A DNA stretch of 64,000 nt from Seminavis robusta (GCA_903772945.1 CAICTM010000265.1:1-64000); one strand, 5' to 3'. Positions 22,375 through 33,054 are shown, counted from the stretch's first letter. The notes: generated by a model from the letters alone, not told the origin. Numbers and translations: made by a program.

Positions 22375-22656
22375 GGTGTCTTTGTCTTTTGTCTGAGTCG
22401 TTTGTTGCTTTCGGTTTGTTTCCCAGTGTCATTAGTTTAGCCCCAGCTCTACTGAAGAATCTTTTTCTTCGGTATCTTTTTTGGGAAGGTTCTCATTGAT
22501 GACCACGAGAAAGCATCCACGCATCAAACAAATAAATCAAGAGGCTTTCACCACGCACAAAAAGATTGACGGCCACAAAAGAAGAAACATCAGTTACCAG
22601 TAGTTGTTTCCATCCTCTAACAAGACAACTAGAACAACAACAACAATACAACCAAT
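22375..22656. promoter_or_regulatory. Compact divergent promoter region (methyltransferase-like / pyruvate kinase)
   Basis: Only 282 bases lie between the two start codons, so both genes probably share regulatory sequence. The half next to pyruvate kinase is A/C-rich with CAACAACAACAA before the ATG at 22657. No specific site was recognised. Confidence 0.45.
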
Positions 22657-24624
22657 ATGAGTGTCTCGAATACATCCGAAGTGCCCACCCTGTCGGGTCG
22701 CAATATCGATCTGGACATGATCAAACGCCAGTCGTATGCCAAGTACCGACGCACCAAGATCTTTTGCACCATTGGACCAGCGTGTTGGGAAGTGCCGCAG
22801 TTGGAATCCATGATTGATGCGGGTATGGATATCGCTCGATTCAACTTTTCTCATGGAGATCACAAAGGACACTTTGGCGTGCTGGAGCGGGTTCGACATG
22901 CGGCCGAACTCAAGGAACGGAATATTGGTAAGTTATCTATAGATAGGTACATGACATGACATGATATCTTTGTCTCATCCTCTAACCTTATCTATCTTGC
23001 TTTTGCGTTTGTTTTCTATGGTAGCCATTCTACTGGACACGAAGGGCCCCGAGATTCGCTCTGGTTTCTTTGCCAACGACGCCAAGAAGATTGATCTGGT
23101 CAAAGGCGAGACCATTGTTCTTACGTCGGATTACTCCTTCAAGGGAGACAAGACCAAACTCGGATGTTCCTATGACAAACTCGCCGAGTCGGTCACGGTC
23201 GGACAGTCCATTTTGGTGGCCGATGGCAGTCTCGTTCTTACCGTCCAATCCATTGACACGGCCGCCAAAGAAGTCGCCTGTCGCATTGAAAACAATGCGT
23301 CTATTGGAGAACGCAAAAACATGAATTTGCCCGGTGTCGTCGTCGATTTGCCCACATTTACCGAAAAGGATGTCGATGATATTGTCAATTTTGGTATCAA
23401 ACACAATGTCGATTACATTGCCGCCAGTTTTGTTCGCAAGGGAAGTGATGTCCTGAATTTGAGAAAACTACTCAAGGACAATGGTGGCGAGCACATTCAA
23501 ATCATTTGCAAAATTGAAAATCAAGAAGGATTGCAGAATTACGATGATATTCTCGAGCATACCGATGGAATCATGGTGGCCCGTGGTGATTTGGGAATGG
23601 AAATTCCACTCAATAAAGTATTTCTGGCACAGAAATACATGATTCGAAAGGCAAACTTGGCGGGTAAGCCGGTCGTGACTGCTACGCAAATGCTCGAGTC
23701 GATGGTATGTAGGCAATTACAATCATGTTCTGTCTGTGTGCTTTCTGAGAACGTTCATGATATAGACATCTCACGCTTACCTTGTTGTCTGCTCATCAAA
23801 ATATACCAACACACGCTCACATCCAACATCAATAGATCAACAATCCTCGTCCCACACGTGCCGAGTGTTCCGATGTGGCCAATGCGGTATACGATGGAAC
23901 CGATGCCGTCATGTTGAGTGGCGAAACGGCCAATGGAGATTACTTTGAACAAGCCGTCAAGATTATGGCAAGAACCTGCTCCGAAGCCGAAAACTCGAGA
24001 AACTACAATGCCATGTACCAGTCCGTGCGAAACTCGGTAATAGACGAAGTGGGAGGACTCAGTCCGGGAGAATCCTTGGCATCCAGTGCCGTCAAAACGG
24101 CCATTGATACCCATGCCGCATTTATTGTCGTATTGAGCGAGTCCGGGACCACGGCGCGGTATGTGGCCAAGTACCAGCCGGGACGATTGGTCATTTGCTT
24201 GACTCTGTCACCCACGGTGGCACGTCAAACCAATGGATTTTTAAAGTGCGTTCGCTCCTTTGTCGTCGACTCGTTGGATGACAGTTGGGCCTTGTCCAAA
24301 AAGGTTGGTTCCGAAGCCGTCAAGGGTGGTTTGGCGGTCGAGGGTCAATTGATGGTCGTCTTGGCCGGCAAACAGTCTGGAAAGGGTGCCACCGATGCCT
24401 GTCGCGTCGAAGGCATTGTCCGTGATTACGATGAACAACCGCCGACGTTCAAGGTGGGCGAAGTGGCCCCGAAACGGGCTGTTGGACACTTGAATGCCGG
24501 CTTTCATCTTCCCAAGAATCGTCGATACACGGTGATGCAAGGACAAGCCGAAGTCAAAGACAGCAGGAAGAGTCTCATGCATTTGAGTCTGGATGAAGAT
24601 ATCGAGGATGAAGGAGTCGAGTAA
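22657..24624 (+). CDS. PYK: Pyruvate kinase
   Basis: Three exons (22657-22927, 23025-23704, 23836-24624) with GTAAGT and GTATGT donors give 579 residues, slightly longer than the usual 480-530. The order is as in the family: [11 protein letters not shown] (substrate/K+ region), [17 protein letters not shown], the B domain, then the signature I-C-K-I-E-N-Q-E-G with [20 protein letters not shown], and in exon 3 [21 protein letters not shown]. The C-terminal allosteric domain carries [12 protein letters not shown]. It transfers phosphate from phosphoenolpyruvate to ADP, the last step of glycolysis. No N-terminal targeting extension is visible, so the cytosol is likely. A tail of about 60 residues rich in acidic residues follows the core. 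Confidence 0.97.
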
Positions 24625-24849
24625 AGCGCTTTCCAGGCAAAACTCGCTCCTTGCCATGCATGGGCCAGCCATTTTGGACCAATGAAGCCCAGAGGAATAC
24701 TACCTTTGGTGGTAAACCAACGTTATAGATCCATCCTATCTATTTTGTGTAACCTCATCAGTTCTAGCTAGATGTGACAAGGCAACCGTTGCGCTTGCTA
24801 GCTACCGTAGCTAGGTTGGCACCGTGCAGCTCTGGCCGCCAGTCTGTGG

Positions 24850-25401
24850 TTACAGATTGATTTGTTTCCCTTTTAGTCTCCAATAGTAATGAGAGAGGAC
24901 ATTCCGTATTACTAGACACTTCTTTTCCAACTTGGCCTTGGCTCCTACCAACAAAATATGCTTTTCTAAAAAGACAACCTTGACAGATAATTGCTTTTCC
25001 AACTGTTCCAGGTCATTGCGTCCTCGTCCATCCGAATCCTCGGTGGGAATGTTCTCCCAGAGTTCCTGCGCTGCCAAGTCTCCCAAGTCCTCCACGATAA
25101 TCTTCTTCAATGCCGATTGCACTAGTTTGGTCCAGTCCGTTTCCTTGCTACTAGTACTACTGGTGTCATTATTATTGGCTGCGGAATTCACTGCAATGGA
25201 TATGGTGGTCTGGTCGTCTACCTGAAACTTGTAGTGGGGGTGTTTGCGCTGTTGTGTCGGGAACCAAAAGGCATCGAGCCATGCCGCTCGACCTAGTGCC
25301 GTTCGATGTTGGCTCGCAGCGTCTCTTTGGTCGGCATCTCCTCCTCCATCCTGTAGAAGACTGTATCTGAAAACAACAGCAGCGTCATTATTGGCGGCCA
25401 T
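24850..25401 (-). CDS. Hypothetical protein, 183 residues
   Basis: Single exon with ATG at 25401 (M-A-A-N-N-D-A-A). A mixed N-terminal half (aromatic-rich W-L-D-A-F-W-F-P near 42, then a Ser/Thr/Asn spacer) leads to a helix-rich C-terminal half: T-K-L-V-Q-S-A-L-K-K-I-I-V-E-D-L, then E-Q-L-E-K-Q-L-S-V-K-V-V-F and G-A-K-A-K-L-E-K-K-C-L-V-I-R-N-V-L. The last part has the alpha-beta pattern and G-x-K-x-K spacing reminiscent of a KH-like RNA-binding fold, but this is weak. No close family recognised. Confidence 0.6.
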   Translation of the reverse strand: MAANNDAAVVFRYSLLQDGGGDADQRDAASQHRTALGRAAWLDAFWFPTQQRKHPHYKFQVDDQTTISIAVNSAANNNDTSSTSSKETDWTKLVQSALKKIIVEDLGDLAAQELWENIPTEDSDGRGRNDLEQLEKQLSVKVVFLEKHILLVGAKAKLEKKCLVIRNVLSHYYWRLKGKQINL

Positions 25402-25404
25402 TGT

Positions 25405-25800
25405 TCCTGTAACTTGCCAGATGCCAGGGACCTGAGACTAGAGGTAGGTATCAGTAGCCAGTTGCCGGCAATTCAACCTGTAGTAACCAGTTGTCCGTCT
25501 TGTCCAGCAGCTTCTTCCTCGGAACCAAACGGACGCTTGGTCTTGCATCCACCTGGAACAAAAAGCCACTGGATCAGCGGACCGCGCTCCACGATTCCGG
25601 GGTTCAACGGGGAAGTGAGAAGCCTCTGCGAACACGTCTTTAAAGGTGTGATCGTATAGGTCCTCTTGCCTGGGTAGGTTGTATGGAACGTTCATTATTG
25701 GGAAAGGCCCAAGAGCGTATCTCGAAGGGCTGATTTTGGGGAGAATTGTGAGCACCTGAAGGAAGGTATCTGGTGGCGGAGCAATAGACTGAAAGACTTA
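25405..25800 (-). other. Possible unresolved coding exon(s)
   Basis: On the minus strand, from a possible acceptor near 25793 to about 25560, one frame runs through ordinary-looking protein sequence (S-I-A-P-P-P-D-T-F-L-Q, M-N-V-P-Y-N-L-P-R-Q-E-D-L-Y, F-A-E-A-S-H-F-P-V-E-P-R). It may end at an AG/GT-like site near 25560. Other frames stay open to about 25440. I could not assemble a start codon or a full gene. It may be a small gene, 5' exons of the neighbour at 24850-25401, or chance. Confidence 0.25.
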
Positions 25801-26103
25801 GTACTCATGCCCGATTGGAAAGAAAAGCTTTAAAGAAAACCACCTGCCATGATGTCTCACTAGTTTTAAAGTTGTGAAGGAAGAAGATTCTTTTTTTTCA
25901 AGCAATTTGCGACCGCTCACATCACACCGAACACTTGCCAGGCCCTGAACCTTCTTCTTTTCCCTCCTGTGATTTCTTTCACTTTCAATCCCAGCACCAA
26001 CACAAATAATCAACACTCAAGAAAGACCTCAAGGACTCAGTATCAGATAAAGGGAGGTAGCAGGCGACAGACAACGCAACTAACGCAACGATCAGATCAG
26101 ATC

Positions 26104-28179
26104 ATGGCCGAGGAGGAGGCCAAGGTACCCGCCAAAACGGAAGGGCCCATGATGGAAGAGTCCAAAGTGGAGCCTGAAGCAACTGTTGCTTCGGGGGGCG
26201 AAGAAACCGAACCAAAAAAGGCAGCCGAAGAGGCCACCGAGACGGAGGCAGTGGAAGGAACAACTGAAAAAGAAGAAGAACCCAAGGCAGTTGCCAAAGA
26301 AGGGGAAGAACCCAAGAAAGAGGAAGCCGCTACCCAAGTCCCACAGGCTTCCGCTGCTGCGTCTGGAGCGACCACTTCTTCCTCTGATGATGATGATGCA
26401 TCCCCTCCCGCCTCGGAAAAGAGTGACACGGCTGGTGGCGGCAACAACCAGTTCTATGCCCTCTTCCAGTCCATTCAAAAGAACATTGAAGCCTTGAACG
26501 ATTCTACCAAACAGATTGAAAAGGTCAATGATCGCCTCCTCTTTCATTCCTCCACCATTTCAAAGGAAGAAGAATCCTCACTCATCCAAAAGGTGTCGGA
26601 CATTGTCCAGGCCACCAACATCAAGGCCCGAGATTCCAGTCGATTGATTGAACAGTTGCGTGTCGAAACGGCCAAGCCAACCAATATGGGTGGTGGTGTC
26701 ATCAAAGAGGAGAGCGAAAAGAGCGAAGAAGAAAAGGCCGAGGAATCGAAAGATGTGGGGTGAGTTACAATATCATTCAACTTGGAAAATGACCAAATAC
26801 GATGTTGTTGGGTTGTCTGTTGTGTTGTTGCTGTCTTGTGTTTGAAACTAATGAATGATCGACTCTCTCCTCAAACCAACCTTGACCTACGTGTTCCGAT
26901 TTTGATGATCAAAATCACTACAACCACAACCAACAACAACAACACCAGTGACAAGGAAAACATTTGCAAGACGGTAACCCGTTCCTTTACCGATGAATTG
27001 CTCTTGTACCAAAGTGCCCTTCAGGACTTCAAGAACGAGCTCAAAGAGCGCTTGACCAAAAAGATTCAGTCCATTCGGAAGGGTGCTTCTGAAGACTTTG
27101 TCGATATGTCGTTGCGGTCCGAATCCAGTAGGTATGCTCTCTTTCGAGATATCATGGCCATGGATGAAAAGGATCTGAGCGAAGAGGCGGCCAAGTGAGT
27201 ACTACAATAGCCAAAGACAGCGTGTGCTGAGCCGTGTCAATCTTGCAACTGGAGCTGGCTAGCTGCTATGATGTAACTTCTTTCCCATTGTCCTTGCCCG
27301 ACCTAACCTCATATTATCTGTCTGTCTCCTTCATGCCCCTCCCTCAATATATCTACCGTACGCGCCAACCACGCACACACAATCTATCAATATCACTTTC
27401 TGCAGAGATTTGAAGGATGACATTGCTGAAAAGTATGTCGTGATTGCGGAGTTGTCCAATGCTTCGTCGGACATGAACAAGATCTTCTTGTCGTTGGCAT
27501 CGATGGCTACCAAACCACCCTCGGAAACCAGTGATAGTGACGAAGAACCCGTTGCTCGTGGTGGTGCGACGCGCAAAAAAGGACGTTTCGGTCGTGGTAA
27601 CAGCAAACGTGGTTCCCTCATTGATAGCTTGCTGGGAAGTCGCACGAGAACGGCTGCTGCGGAAGGGACATCTAGCAGTGCTGGCAATGCGAGCTCTGGT
27701 ACAGAGCCAAGTGCAGAAAGCGCAGCAGCCGAAGAAGAGTTCAAAAAGAGGAATCGTCTCTTTGCCTTTATGCAAAAGCACCGCAAGGCCAGCACGGACG
27801 GAGCCAAGAAAATGCGCTTCACCGTCAGTGACAGCGACAGGCCACGGAAGCGTCGTGGTACTCGACTTAGTCGGTACGTTCAATATGTGTTTTTGTTTTG
27901 AGAAACGTAACAGAGGAGTCCAGAACGTTTTGAATGTGGATGTTTTTGTGAGACAACTAGCTAACCAAATCTGGTGCTGAAATCCTGCCGCTTGGTGCAT
28001 CACTGCCTCCTCCTTTTAAAATTCATTCCTGGCTGTGAAACTGACTTCTATATACGCAATGCAATTCACCATGGACGTGACCACGCTTGGGTAACATCAA
28101 CGAAAACAGTTGGATGACGTTGTTTCTCCTGGCAACAGTTGGATTGGCGGCCATTGTGGGACTCGTCATGTTGCATTAG
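26104..28179 (+). CDS. Tail-anchored syntaxin-like (SNARE-related) protein
   Basis: Four exons (26104-26759, 26949-27194, 27406-27873, 28110-28179) join in phase to 479 residues. Residues 1-115 are a Glu/Lys/Ala-rich disordered head. About 115-190 resemble the syntaxin Habc start (F-Y-A-L-F-Q-S-I-Q-K-N-I-E-A-L), and exon 2 has the typical T-V-T-R-S-F-T-D-E-L-L-L-Y-Q-S-A-L-Q-D-F-K. Exon 3 starts with a half-SNARE-like heptad segment (I-A-E-L-S-N-A-S-S-D-M-N-K-I-F-L-S-L-A). It then becomes Ser/Ala/Arg-rich with basic clusters instead of completing the motif with its central Gln layer. The 70-nt final exon encodes only the C-terminal anchor (W-M-T-L-F-L-L-A-T-V-G-L-A-A-I-V-G-L) and stop. Syntaxins drive membrane fusion; the incomplete motif makes a non-fusogenic or regulatory role possible. 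Confidence 0.72.
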
Positions 28180-28438
28180 ACTGCAACAACGGAAAAACCA
28201 AAAGAGAAAGACTTACTTAGTAGTATTGCGAATGAAAAACAACAAGAACATGAAGTTTGCATGTAATGGAGACGAGAAAAGGTGATCTGTGGAGGTACGG
28301 TACCGGTGGATGTTCTGGTGCCACAAGATCTATCTCATAAGGATTTATAATGAATGATCGACAATGACATCACAAGGGACTCGACTCATGCTGCAATGAA
28401 AGCGCGCAGCATTTTCCAATTTTTTTCATTTCGTTTGC

Positions 28439-28759
28439 TCAATTTGCATTTGCACGGTCGTCCAACCATGCTCGAATACGATCCGCCTGTGGTCCCATCA
28501 GCCGGAGATTGACGGAAACGGCGAACACTAATAGTTGGAACTGTCCCAAACCGAGCAGGAAGGAGGAGAACGAGAGCGCAACCAATTCCTCTGGATCCAT
28601 GGATTCCACGAACTGAGCATGCCGGGGGAACTCCTGGCGGACCAAGTCTTGTGGTGGTGCCAGAGACAATCCAAGTTTACACACATTGTCACTTGAAATG
28701 GGCTGCTGCTCGTTGATTGCATAGAACTCGATAGCCTTCTGAAATGAATGCACGTGCAA
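28439..28759 (-). CDS. Probable terminal exon of a small hypothetical gene
   Basis: The frame from a CAG acceptor just upstream of the codons for K-A-I-E-F-Y-A-I-N-E (about 28741) runs to a stop at 28439, about 100 residues. It contains a hydrophobic segment (L-G-L-G-Q-F-Q-L-L-V-F-A-V-S-V) and ends A-W-L-D-D-R-A-N-A-N. An upstream exon with a start codon was not found: the only in-phase extension meets a TAG about 20 bases upstream. Family unknown; the start is unresolved. Confidence 0.35.
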   Translation of the reverse strand: MHVHSFQKAIEFYAINEQQPISSDNVCKLGLSLAPPQDLVRQEFPRHAQFVESMDPEELVALSFSSFLLGLGQFQLLVFAVSVNLRLMGPQADRIRAWLDDRANAN

Positions 28760-29238
28760 ATTGTAGGGGGATGAGCAAACCTCCTCATAGCGCTAGATTG
28801 CATTGGTTAGGCAGTGCTAGCTAGTACAGCTGTACCTCCGTACCGGTAGTTACCGGTACATTGACATACATTGATCAACTGACTCAACTAACTTAAAAGT
28901 CAGTTGAAAACTTAAAATTTGTATTTTGACCAGCAAATACGTTTAATTGGATTGGATTGGTTTGAATTACATTGGATTAGACTGGATTGGATTCAATTTC
29001 ATCCAGCAAAATACTGTTATCTGTATAGTAAATACCAATTCAATGCAATGCAATCCAATTCAATGTAATCCAATCCAATTCAATGCAATCCAAATGAAAA
29101 TGACCAGAAAAAGTCAAAATTGGATTCCTTTTCGCCCAAACTGTACCTGCAGGGTAACGTAGACTACCATACAAGGACTTTCTTGGTAGCGTGAAATCTG
29201 ACATAAACTATCAGTGTTACGGTATCGAATAGAGTACA
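28760..29238. other. Intergenic region with an inverted repeat
   Basis: About 480 bases. The left part has TAGCTAGTACAGC and CCGGTAGTTACCGGTAC palindromic tracts (28815-28860). The right part holds the ATTGGATTGG inverted repeat described separately. No coding signal. Confidence 0.5.
28944..29093. repeat. Imperfect inverted repeat built of ATTGGATTGG units
   Basis: The left arm (about 28944-29000) is (ATTGG)n-like with GAATTACATTGGATT. The right arm (about 29035-29093) is its imperfect reverse complement, AATCCAATTC-type units with CAATGTAATCCAATCC. The arms are separated by about 35 bases, so the DNA or its transcript could fold into a hairpin with stems of roughly 50 bases. Confidence 0.65.
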
Positions 29239-30366
29239 CTACAGCCCCCAGCGCCATTGAATCGTATCGCCTGGGCGTATGCTCAACCACTGCAGCAGGG
29301 CGCTGGACTGCACAAAGCAAGTCGGTGCCTCCACCGTGGTTCCATCCGGGAAGGAGATTGTAATTGCAGCGCCATTATTTTCGTCCTCGCTTACATCTGT
29401 CATAGTGGATTGTTCAACTTCAGCTTTGATCTGTTGCCGGAAGCTGCCTAAGAACTCGTCAAGAGTATCGCCAACTCCTTCCTTCCACTGACGGACCACT
29501 GCAGGATGAAAGGATTCAATGGCCTTGATGACCTCATATGCTTGCAATAAGACCTTCTTGGGTACCATTGCAATGTTGAGGTGAGCAGGCTTCAAAAGCC
29601 GCCCCAGCATCTTGCACGTACCCGGAGCTTGCAGCAGCTCTGTAACAAAACAGGCCTGAGCATGTTCAGTGAGCTTCTTGACTTTTTTCGGGCCTAGATA
29701 GTGCGACATGATCTCCACGGTGTGGACAATCCCAATCCAAGCAATCAGATGACCAACCAGCTCTTTGAATATGTCAACAACCGGCACAACGGAAGTGCCC
29801 CCGGCTTTGCTGAGTATCTGGATGATTTTTTGCGCCCGGTTCTCTGCATTAGTCTTCAGATAGTTACACAACAGCTCATACATCTCTGGTGACAAATTCT
29901 GCTGCTCTGCTTTCGAGCCTTGTTTCTTCAAATCCGATGACCCGCATGTCTTGTAGACGAATAGGAACAAATCAACGCCAAATTGGGGCTGCAAAGTAGG
30001 CCACTCTTCTCCGTCAGCTGAGTCCAGTCGGTAGAGTGGTGAGTTTCGGTCTTCCAGAGAACGCAGCACAGTAGTCACGAGAGGCAAATCCTTGGCGACT
30101 ATCGCTCGACCACCCTTCAAAAACGTCTTCGTGATTTGGAACATGGCTGGAAGTATCAAGCTCTTGACGGTTCCATTCCATTCCTTGTTGACTGCTGTGA
30201 ACGAGGCAAAGTCTGTGGTGCTGTCATTGAGAGCATAGCCAAGAACGTGTTTGAGGACCAACCCCTCCATCACGTCAGGTGCACCCTGTACCAATGATGT
30301 ACAGCGGTTCTTCTTGTCACTATCATGAGCGCCATCGTGGCTCTTTTGCTCGTGAGATGCAAACAT
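29239..30366 (-). CDS. Hypothetical protein, F-box-like head and Skp1/BTB-like tail (weak)
   Basis: Single exon. The first ATG is at 30366 (M-F-A-S-H-E-Q-K), giving 375 residues. Residues about 30-75 (V-M-E-G-L-V-L-K-H-V-L-G-Y-A-L, then F-T-A-V-N-K-E-W-N-G-T-V) have the look of an F-box or ankyrin-protein header seen in diatom families. The middle is alpha-helical (H-L-I-A-W-I-G-I-V-H-T-V-E-I-M). The final 45 residues start I-T-I-S-F-P-D-G-T-T-V-E-A-P and could be a small beta-alpha domain of Skp1/BTB or ubiquitin-like type. None of these is secure. Confidence 0.6.
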   Translation of the reverse strand: MFASHEQKSHDGAHDSDKKNRCTSLVQGAPDVMEGLVLKHVLGYALNDSTTDFASFTAVNKEWNGTVKSLILPAMFQITKTFLKGGRAIVAKDLPLVTTVLRSLEDRNSPLYRLDSADGEEWPTLQPQFGVDLFLFVYKTCGSSDLKKQGSKAEQQNLSPEMYELLCNYLKTNAENRAQKIIQILSKAGGTSVVPVVDIFKELVGHLIAWIGIVHTVEIMSHYLGPKKVKKLTEHAQACFVTELLQAPGTCKMLGRLLKPAHLNIAMVPKKVLLQAYEVIKAIESFHPAVVRQWKEGVGDTLDEFLGSFRQQIKAEVEQSTMTDVSEDENNGAAITISFPDGTTVEAPTCFVQSSALLQWLSIRPGDTIQWRWGL

Positions 30367-30715
30367 TGTTTGTCTTTTGGACAAAGGAAACAATGCTGTT
30401 TTTCGTTTTTGTGTTGACGATCGAGCCGTGGAGTGTGGAGCGTGGAGCGTGGAGCGTGGAGAGCTGCGTGGAGAGCTGCATGGAGTCGTTTCGAAGGCTC
30501 GAAAATCGAACGTTAAATCTTTGAAGATTTAACAATGAAGGTGCGGCACAGTCTGTCTGCCAGCTCCCAGTGCCAACACCACAAACGGTTCACAAAACAA
30601 TGATGTCATTTCGAAGAGCTTTTGGAAGTCACATTTTTCTTGAAAGTTGGCTTCTCATCATCAAAGACAGTCTTTCAAAATCACAACCTTCGACTTGAGA
30701 GTGAGTCTTCCAACC
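30367..30715. promoter_or_regulatory. Divergent intergenic region with GTGGAGC repeats
   Basis: About 350 bases between two start codons (30366 - and 30716 +). At 30428-30483 the sequence GTGGAGCGTGGAGCGTGG recurs with GTGGAGAGCTG variants, a short tandem repeat. The hexamer-rich stretch TTAAATCTTTGAAGATTTAA near 30512-30531 is a near-perfect palindrome. Confidence 0.5.
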
Positions 30716-32086
30716 ATGGCAATCACAAGCACCAAACGCTGCAGTGAAGAAGACGATCTGGAGAAGGAGGATGGACGAAAACGACTGAAAGCTGGTACCA
30801 AGATTTGCAATGAATATGATGGATATTCCTTGCAAGGCCAAGCCTCGCCCAAAATAGACACGGTCCAGATGTCTTCCATGTCGGCCACTACCTTTTTCGA
30901 TCAATACATTCGTCAGCGAAAACCCTGCATCTTGGATGGCTTGCCGCCAACTACTACTACTAGTAGTAGTAGTAGTAGCAATGATAAGGAGATTGCCATT
31001 ACACGAGAGTTGTTGGAATCCGTGGCAGGCTCGCGCCCAATTCAAGTGGAGAAGCGTGTTGGCCCAAATGACAACTTTGGCCAGAATCGAACCGCCACAC
31101 GACAAGTGGCGATGCCGATCCGTGACTTTTTAAAGGCACTCCTGGATAGCGACAATGAACTCTTGTATTGGTCCACACAAGAAGACACGGATGATCCCTA
31201 TAATGTCCCCTGCCGGCAATTGTTGGAGCAACACAAAATTCCACCCCAAATCAATTTGGCGGGAAATCTTGTGTTGAGTTCGTGCAATCTATGGATGGGA
31301 CGATCCGGGCAGGGTGCCTCGTCGGGATTGCATCATGACTATCACGACAATTTCTATTGTCTCTTGCACGGGCGCAAGCGATTTCGACTCTTGTCGCCCG
31401 ATGGTGCCCCCCATTTGCACGTCTACGGACAAATTGAATGCATTCATCCCAATGGACGCATCTCCTATGCGGGAAACGAAACTCGAGCCGATGGAGTTCC
31501 ACTCAGTTCTTTGGAAGAAAAGGACGATGATGATGACGACGACGAAGAGGAAGAAGTTGTCTTGGGACAGGGTTTTGACTACATCTCGGACGATGAGGAA
31601 GATCAAGAAGCTTTTGAGAAATCCAACCAAAAGGATGATTTTGAGGAAATGTTTGCGCAAGATGATGAAAAGAACGTCGATGACGACGACGACAACGACA
31701 ATGACACCAGTCTCAAGAATTCTTCTTCCAAAAACGACAATTCACAGCCAGAGGATGACAGTCACCCGGATAGTTTTTCCCGCATCAATCCATGCCAGGC
31801 CGATCAGGATGCCTTGCACAAGGAGTTCCCATCGTATGGCTCTCGTCGACAAGTGCTGATAGAGTTACAGGCGGGGCAAATGCTCTACTTGCCCGCAGGA
31901 TGGTTTCACGAGGTCACTTCGTACAGTAGTAATAAGAACAATGCTGCATTGGGAGAATGCCACATGGCATTGAACTACTGGTATCATCCTCCGGATGATC
32001 TGGAGAACTTTGACAATCCATACAAGGACGACTTTTGGAAAAAGGAAGAGCAGCATCGACTCAAACTGTCGGCAAAGAAGATGTAG
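30716..32086 (+). CDS. JmjC/cupin-like Fe(II) 2-oxoglutarate oxygenase with an acidic insertion
   Basis: Single exon; ATG at 30716 in good context (CAACCATGGC), 456 residues. After a Lys/Glu head, residues about 55-75 (F-F-D-Q-Y-I-R-Q-R-K-P-C-I-L-D-G) are the usual entry of cupin_8/JmjC proteins. The iron site is H207-x-D209 in L-H-H-D-Y-H-D-N-F, with the distal His at about H398 in P-A-G-W-F-H-E-V. K/R-F-R-L-L-S-P-D follows the first His as in the family. Between them lies a strongly Asp/Glu-rich insertion of about 95 residues (roughly 268-365), so the two halves of the site are much farther apart than usual. Relatives hydroxylate protein side chains or demethylate lysines; the substrate here is unknown. 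Confidence 0.85.
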   Translation: MAITSTKRCSEEDDLEKEDGRKRLKAGTKICNEYDGYSLQGQASPKIDTVQMSSMSATTFFDQYIRQRKPCILDGLPPTTTTSSSSSSNDKEIAITRELLESVAGSRPIQVEKRVGPNDNFGQNRTATRQVAMPIRDFLKALLDSDNELLYWSTQEDTDDPYNVPCRQLLEQHKIPPQINLAGNLVLSSCNLWMGRSGQGASSGLHHDYHDNFYCLLHGRKRFRLLSPDGAPHLHVYGQIECIHPNGRISYAGNETRADGVPLSSLEEKDDDDDDDEEEEVVLGQGFDYISDDEEDQEAFEKSNQKDDFEEMFAQDDEKNVDDDDDNDNDTSLKNSSSKNDNSQPEDDSHPDSFSRINPCQADQDALHKEFPSYGSRRQVLIELQAGQMLYLPAGWFHEVTSYSSNKNNAALGECHMALNYWYHPPDDLENFDNPYKDDFWKKEEQHRLKLSAKKM

Positions 32087-33054
32087 TAGAGTACTGTTAT
32101 GTTATAGAATAGATTCAATTCAAGTACCACTTTCTGCAACATCTTTAGTTAGGTAGCTTTTCATCCTCGTTCCCGTGCTTGTGGCTACTAGTCGAGAGGA
32201 CTGGTGGGCTCGTTGTGGCTTCTGCCGGTATCGGTACGTCTTGTGCTTACCGTACGGACGGTCTTGTGCTCTGAAGGTGTCGCTTCAGCCGGACTCCTGA
32301 GCTTTGGACGCTTACATGTATTCGACTGCGTGTGGACCCTTAGTATTTGACTGTGGTGCAATCGTTGCGCTCGGCAGTTCTCAAGAGGGACAAAGGCAAA
32401 CCAGGACATTGGCGCTGCTATCATTTTGGTGGGGGGCTCGACTTCCGTCTCTTGGTCCTCGGCCATGGCGGGGACGCGGTACCAGGTAGTAGCTGACTGG
32501 ATACCGGTATCGGTTGTACGGTATGGAAGCAGCGCCCACTGGGCAGAGCTAGCCGCGGGCACCAGCCGTGCACCAAGAAACACCAAACGAGAAAATCAGA
32601 CCTGGATAGACTTGTCTGTGCACTGTTTGCCCTTGGCTTTCTCAGCTGAAGACGGAGATGGCCGGCGCCTGGGGTTGTAGGCCAATACATTGCAGCCATG
32701 GTGGGTTCGAATAGTTCCTTGCTCCGACAAAAAGAGAAATCCAAAGAGGACGGTCTCCCTTGGCTTATCTTCCTTGCTTGTAATGGCTATCATAGCTAGT
32801 ACGTAGGAAATTGCATACTACTTAAATACTGGCACACCTATTACTGAAAAGGAAAGGTAACCAAGGACTTCGCGTCGGGTTAGGCCAATGGGGCAAGCTC
32901 ACTAAGTGCCACCAGCCACCGGTACTGGTATGACTTTCCTTTCCACAACTAGGGAAATCCATTGACAAGGGGGTCCACCGAGACATGCATGAGTGGCTTT
33001 GACAAGGGCAATTTTTAAAGGGGGGATCGAGCACACCCTCAAAGCATATCAGTG
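32087..33054. other. Intergenic region with a decayed repeat, no gene recognised
   Basis: About 970 bases. Weak reading frames exist on both strands but none shows domain character. The stretch about 32230-32440 (GGACTCCTGAGCTTTGG... and GGCGCTGCTATCATTTTGG) resembles parts of 39830-40330 and may be an old shared repeat. The rest is unremarkable. Confidence 0.45.

Noticed and set aside
32421-32744. Minus-strand frame of 107 codons
   Set aside because: Cys/Pro/Arg-rich with no domain; it lies in a region of decayed repeats.
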